Positions 5,603 to 7,059 of a stretch of DNA of 7,059 nt are shown here, piece by piece. Positions within the stretch are counted from its first letter, which is position 1. The number at the start of each line of letters is the position of its first letter. The stretch comes from Dehalococcoidia bacterium (GTDB taxonomy: Bacteria > Chloroflexota > Dehalococcoidia > SAR202 > UBA11138), in NCBI GenBank assembly GCA_012270625.1, contig JAAXHZ010000238.1, positions 1-7,059 on the forward strand, given 5' to 3'. Made by a program: the position numbers and the translations under genes. Below the pieces are notes generated by a model, which saw nothing but the letters and a program-made list of their open reading frames with translations, made no database searches and was not told where the DNA came from.

Positions 5603-7059
5603 TTGTCCCAGTACCATGTAGGAGTGGATATCGGCGGCACTTTCACGGACATTGTCGTCCAGGATACGGTCGCCGGTGGACTCTGGACATCCAAAACACC
5701 CACAACACCCTCCGATCTGGCGGAGGGATTCATGACCGGTGTGCGTCATGGTCTGACGCGAGCCAGCGCTGAGCCCGGTGAAGTGGTCCGGCTGTTTCAC
5801 GGGGCAACAATCGCTACCAATGCCGTGATAGAACGTCGTCCGGTGAGTATCGGCCTACTGACCACACGCGGCTTCAAGTACGTGCTGGAGATCGGGCGTC
5901 ACGACATTCCTCGCGGGAATAACATCTACGCCTGGATCAAGCCCGAACGACCGGCCCCGCCCAATCGCATATTCGAGATCTCGGAGCGGCTGGATAGAAG
6001 TGGCGACGTGCTCACCCCGTTGAGCGAAGATGAGTGTCGGGCTGCCGCGCGCGCTCTGCGCGACATGCAGGTCGAAGCCGTTGCGATCTGTTTCCTCTAC
6101 TCATACGCGAACGGAGCTCATGAGCGCCGCGCCGCCGAGATTCTGAGGGAAGAGCTTGACGGCATACCGATCTCGCTGTCGAGTGAGGTGCTGCCACAGT
6201 TCCGGGAGTTCGAGCGCACAGTGGCGACCACGCTCAACGCGTATGTGATGCCGCGAGTCTCTCGTTATCTGGCAGGTCTGGAGTCCGCGGCCAGGCGTGA
6301 CGGCATCTCAGCGCCCCTGTTTATCATGAAGTCAAATGGAGGCGTGACCAGCGCCGATCTCGCCTCACGGCAGGCGATCCATACGGTGCTCTCCGGTCCA
6401 GTCGCAGGCGTCATGGGAGCGACCCGCGTCTCAGGGCAGGCTGGATACTCCAGCTTCATTTCAGTGGACGTCGGCGGCACCAGCGCTGATATCTGCCTGG
6501 TGAGGGACGGCCGACCTGATGTCACTGTCGAGCGCAGCGTCGGTGGGCTGCCGCTGCAGCTCCCAATGCTGGACATTGCGACCATAGGAGCGGGTGGTGG
6601 GAGCATCGCGCGTGTCTCCGCTACGGGTGGCCTGGCCGTAGGCCCTGAAAGCGCAGGAGCCGACCCCGGCCCAGCTTGCTACGGGCAGGGAGGCGCTGAG
6701 CCAACCGTCACGGACGCTCGCCTGGTACTTGGTCATCTGCCTCCGCACCTGCTGGGTGGCGAGATGAGCATCGACTCAGAGCGAGCGCGGGCCGCGATAC
6801 GAGACAGGGTGGCGCAGCCTCTCGGTCTGACCATCGAGGACGCAGCCGCCGGAATCGTCGAGGTCGCCGACAACAATATGGCGGGCGCCATGCGCACCGT
6901 GTCCGTAGGCAGGGGACTCGATCCAAAGGACTTCGCTCTGGTCGCTTTCGGAGGAGCCGGGCCTCTGCACGCCTGCTCTCTGGCATCGCTGCTTCGAATG
7001 GACACGATCATTGTCCCGCCGACACCGGGTGTGCTGTCCACCTACGGGCTGCTGTTCAC
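5603..7059 (+). CDS. hyuA: Hydantoinase/oxoprolinase subunit A (HyuA-like), truncated by window end
   Basis: 485 complete codons are visible with no internal stop; the family is usually 650-700 residues, so about the last third is missing. The product is the ATP-dependent A subunit that, with a HyuB partner, opens cyclic amides such as hydantoins or 5-oxoproline; acetone and acetophenone carboxylases also belong here. Visible: the N-terminal ASKHA-type phosphate loop VDIGGTFTD (8-16), HGATIATNAVIER, the motif EFERTVATTLNAYV, LSGPVAGVMGA, a second phosphate loop VDVGGTSAD (about 288-296), GAGGGSIA (about 330-337), GPESAGADPGPACYG and FGGAGPLHA. I place the start at TTG 5603, which puts the first phosphate loop at the usual position. 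It has no clear SD and probably depends on coupling to NIPSNAP, whose stop ends at 5601. An in-frame ATG at 5534 with GGAAG upstream is possible, but would add 23 non-family residues and overlap NIPSNAP by 68 bases. Confidence 0.93.
   Translation, partial: MSQYHVGVDIGGTFTDIVVQDTVAGGLWTSKTPTTPSDLAEGFMTGVRHGLTRASAEPGEVVRLFHGATIATNAVIERRPVSIGLLTTRGFKYVLEIGRHDIPRGNNIYAWIKPERPAPPNRIFEISERLDRSGDVLTPLSEDECRAAARALRDMQVEAVAICFLYSYANGAHERRAAEILREELDGIPISLSSEVLPQFREFERTVATTLNAYVMPRVSRYLAGLESAARRDGISAPLFIMKSNGGVTSADLASRQAIHTVLSGPVAGVMGATRVSGQAGYSSFISVDVGGTSADICLVRDGRPDVTVERSVGGLPLQLPMLDIATIGAGGGSIARVSATGGLAVGPESAGADPGPACYGQGGAEPTVTDARLVLGHLPPHLLGGEMSIDSERARAAIRDRVAQPLGLTIEDAAAGIVEVADNNMAGAMRTVSVGRGLDPKDFALVAFGGAGPLHACSLASLLRMDTIIVPPTPGVLSTYGLLF

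Noticed and set aside
6461..7041. Several minus-strand open frames opposite hyuA
   Set aside because: hyuA is continuous with full family motifs on the plus strand; the reverse frames are Arg/Pro/Ser-rich shadows of GC-rich coding sequence.

Overview
The window is a gene-dense, moderately GC-rich bacterial chromosome segment. It carries eight complete protein genes and one that runs off the right edge. I see no rRNA, tRNA, CRISPR array, insertion sequence or phage gene. The gene mix is metabolic: PdxA-family dehydrogenase, ProC, YggT, two short-chain dehydrogenases (SDRs), biotin protein ligase, a DDN/F420-type flavin-binding protein, NIPSNAP, and a hydantoinase/oxoprolinase A subunit. This recalls free-living, catabolically versatile bacteria with many SDRs and deazaflavin enzymes, such as Chloroflexota of the SAR202 type or some Actinomycetota. 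That assignment is an inference from gene content, not from a marker gene.

Layout. (1) Positions 1-2213, plus strand: a leader with a consensus -10 box and a strong Shine-Dalgarno (SD) site, then pdxA-like, proC and yggT. proC and yggT are 3 bases apart and surely co-transcribed. (2) Positions 2214-2291: a short convergent junction with a small hairpin. (3) Positions 2292-5157, minus strand, transcribed right to left: DDN/F420-type protein, birA, SDR-2, SDR-1. Gaps are short throughout (6 bases, 41 bases or a 1-base overlap depending on the start, and 32 bases), so this is very likely one operon. (4) Positions 5158-5274: a divergent promoter region with a good extended -10 promoter pointing right. 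(5) Positions 5275-7059, plus strand: NIPSNAP protein, then hyuA one base after its stop, continuing beyond the window.

How the genes fit together. proC makes proline. birA attaches biotin to carboxylases. The other genes look like catabolic or redox functions whose substrates cannot be read from sequence. The most notable observation is that the two adjacent SDR genes are not equivalent. SDR-2 has every cofactor and catalytic motif. SDR-1 keeps the fold and the Asn and Ser of the catalytic tetrad but has Ala in place of the catalytic Tyr, Gln in place of the catalytic Lys, and a broken glycine-rich nucleotide motif. This suggests a pseudoenzyme, possibly the non-catalytic partner of SDR-2 in a mixed oligomer. 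A second point is that the PdxA-family protein departs from classical PdxA at substrate-contact positions and sits beside no other vitamin B6 gene, so it may act on another four-carbon or diol substrate.
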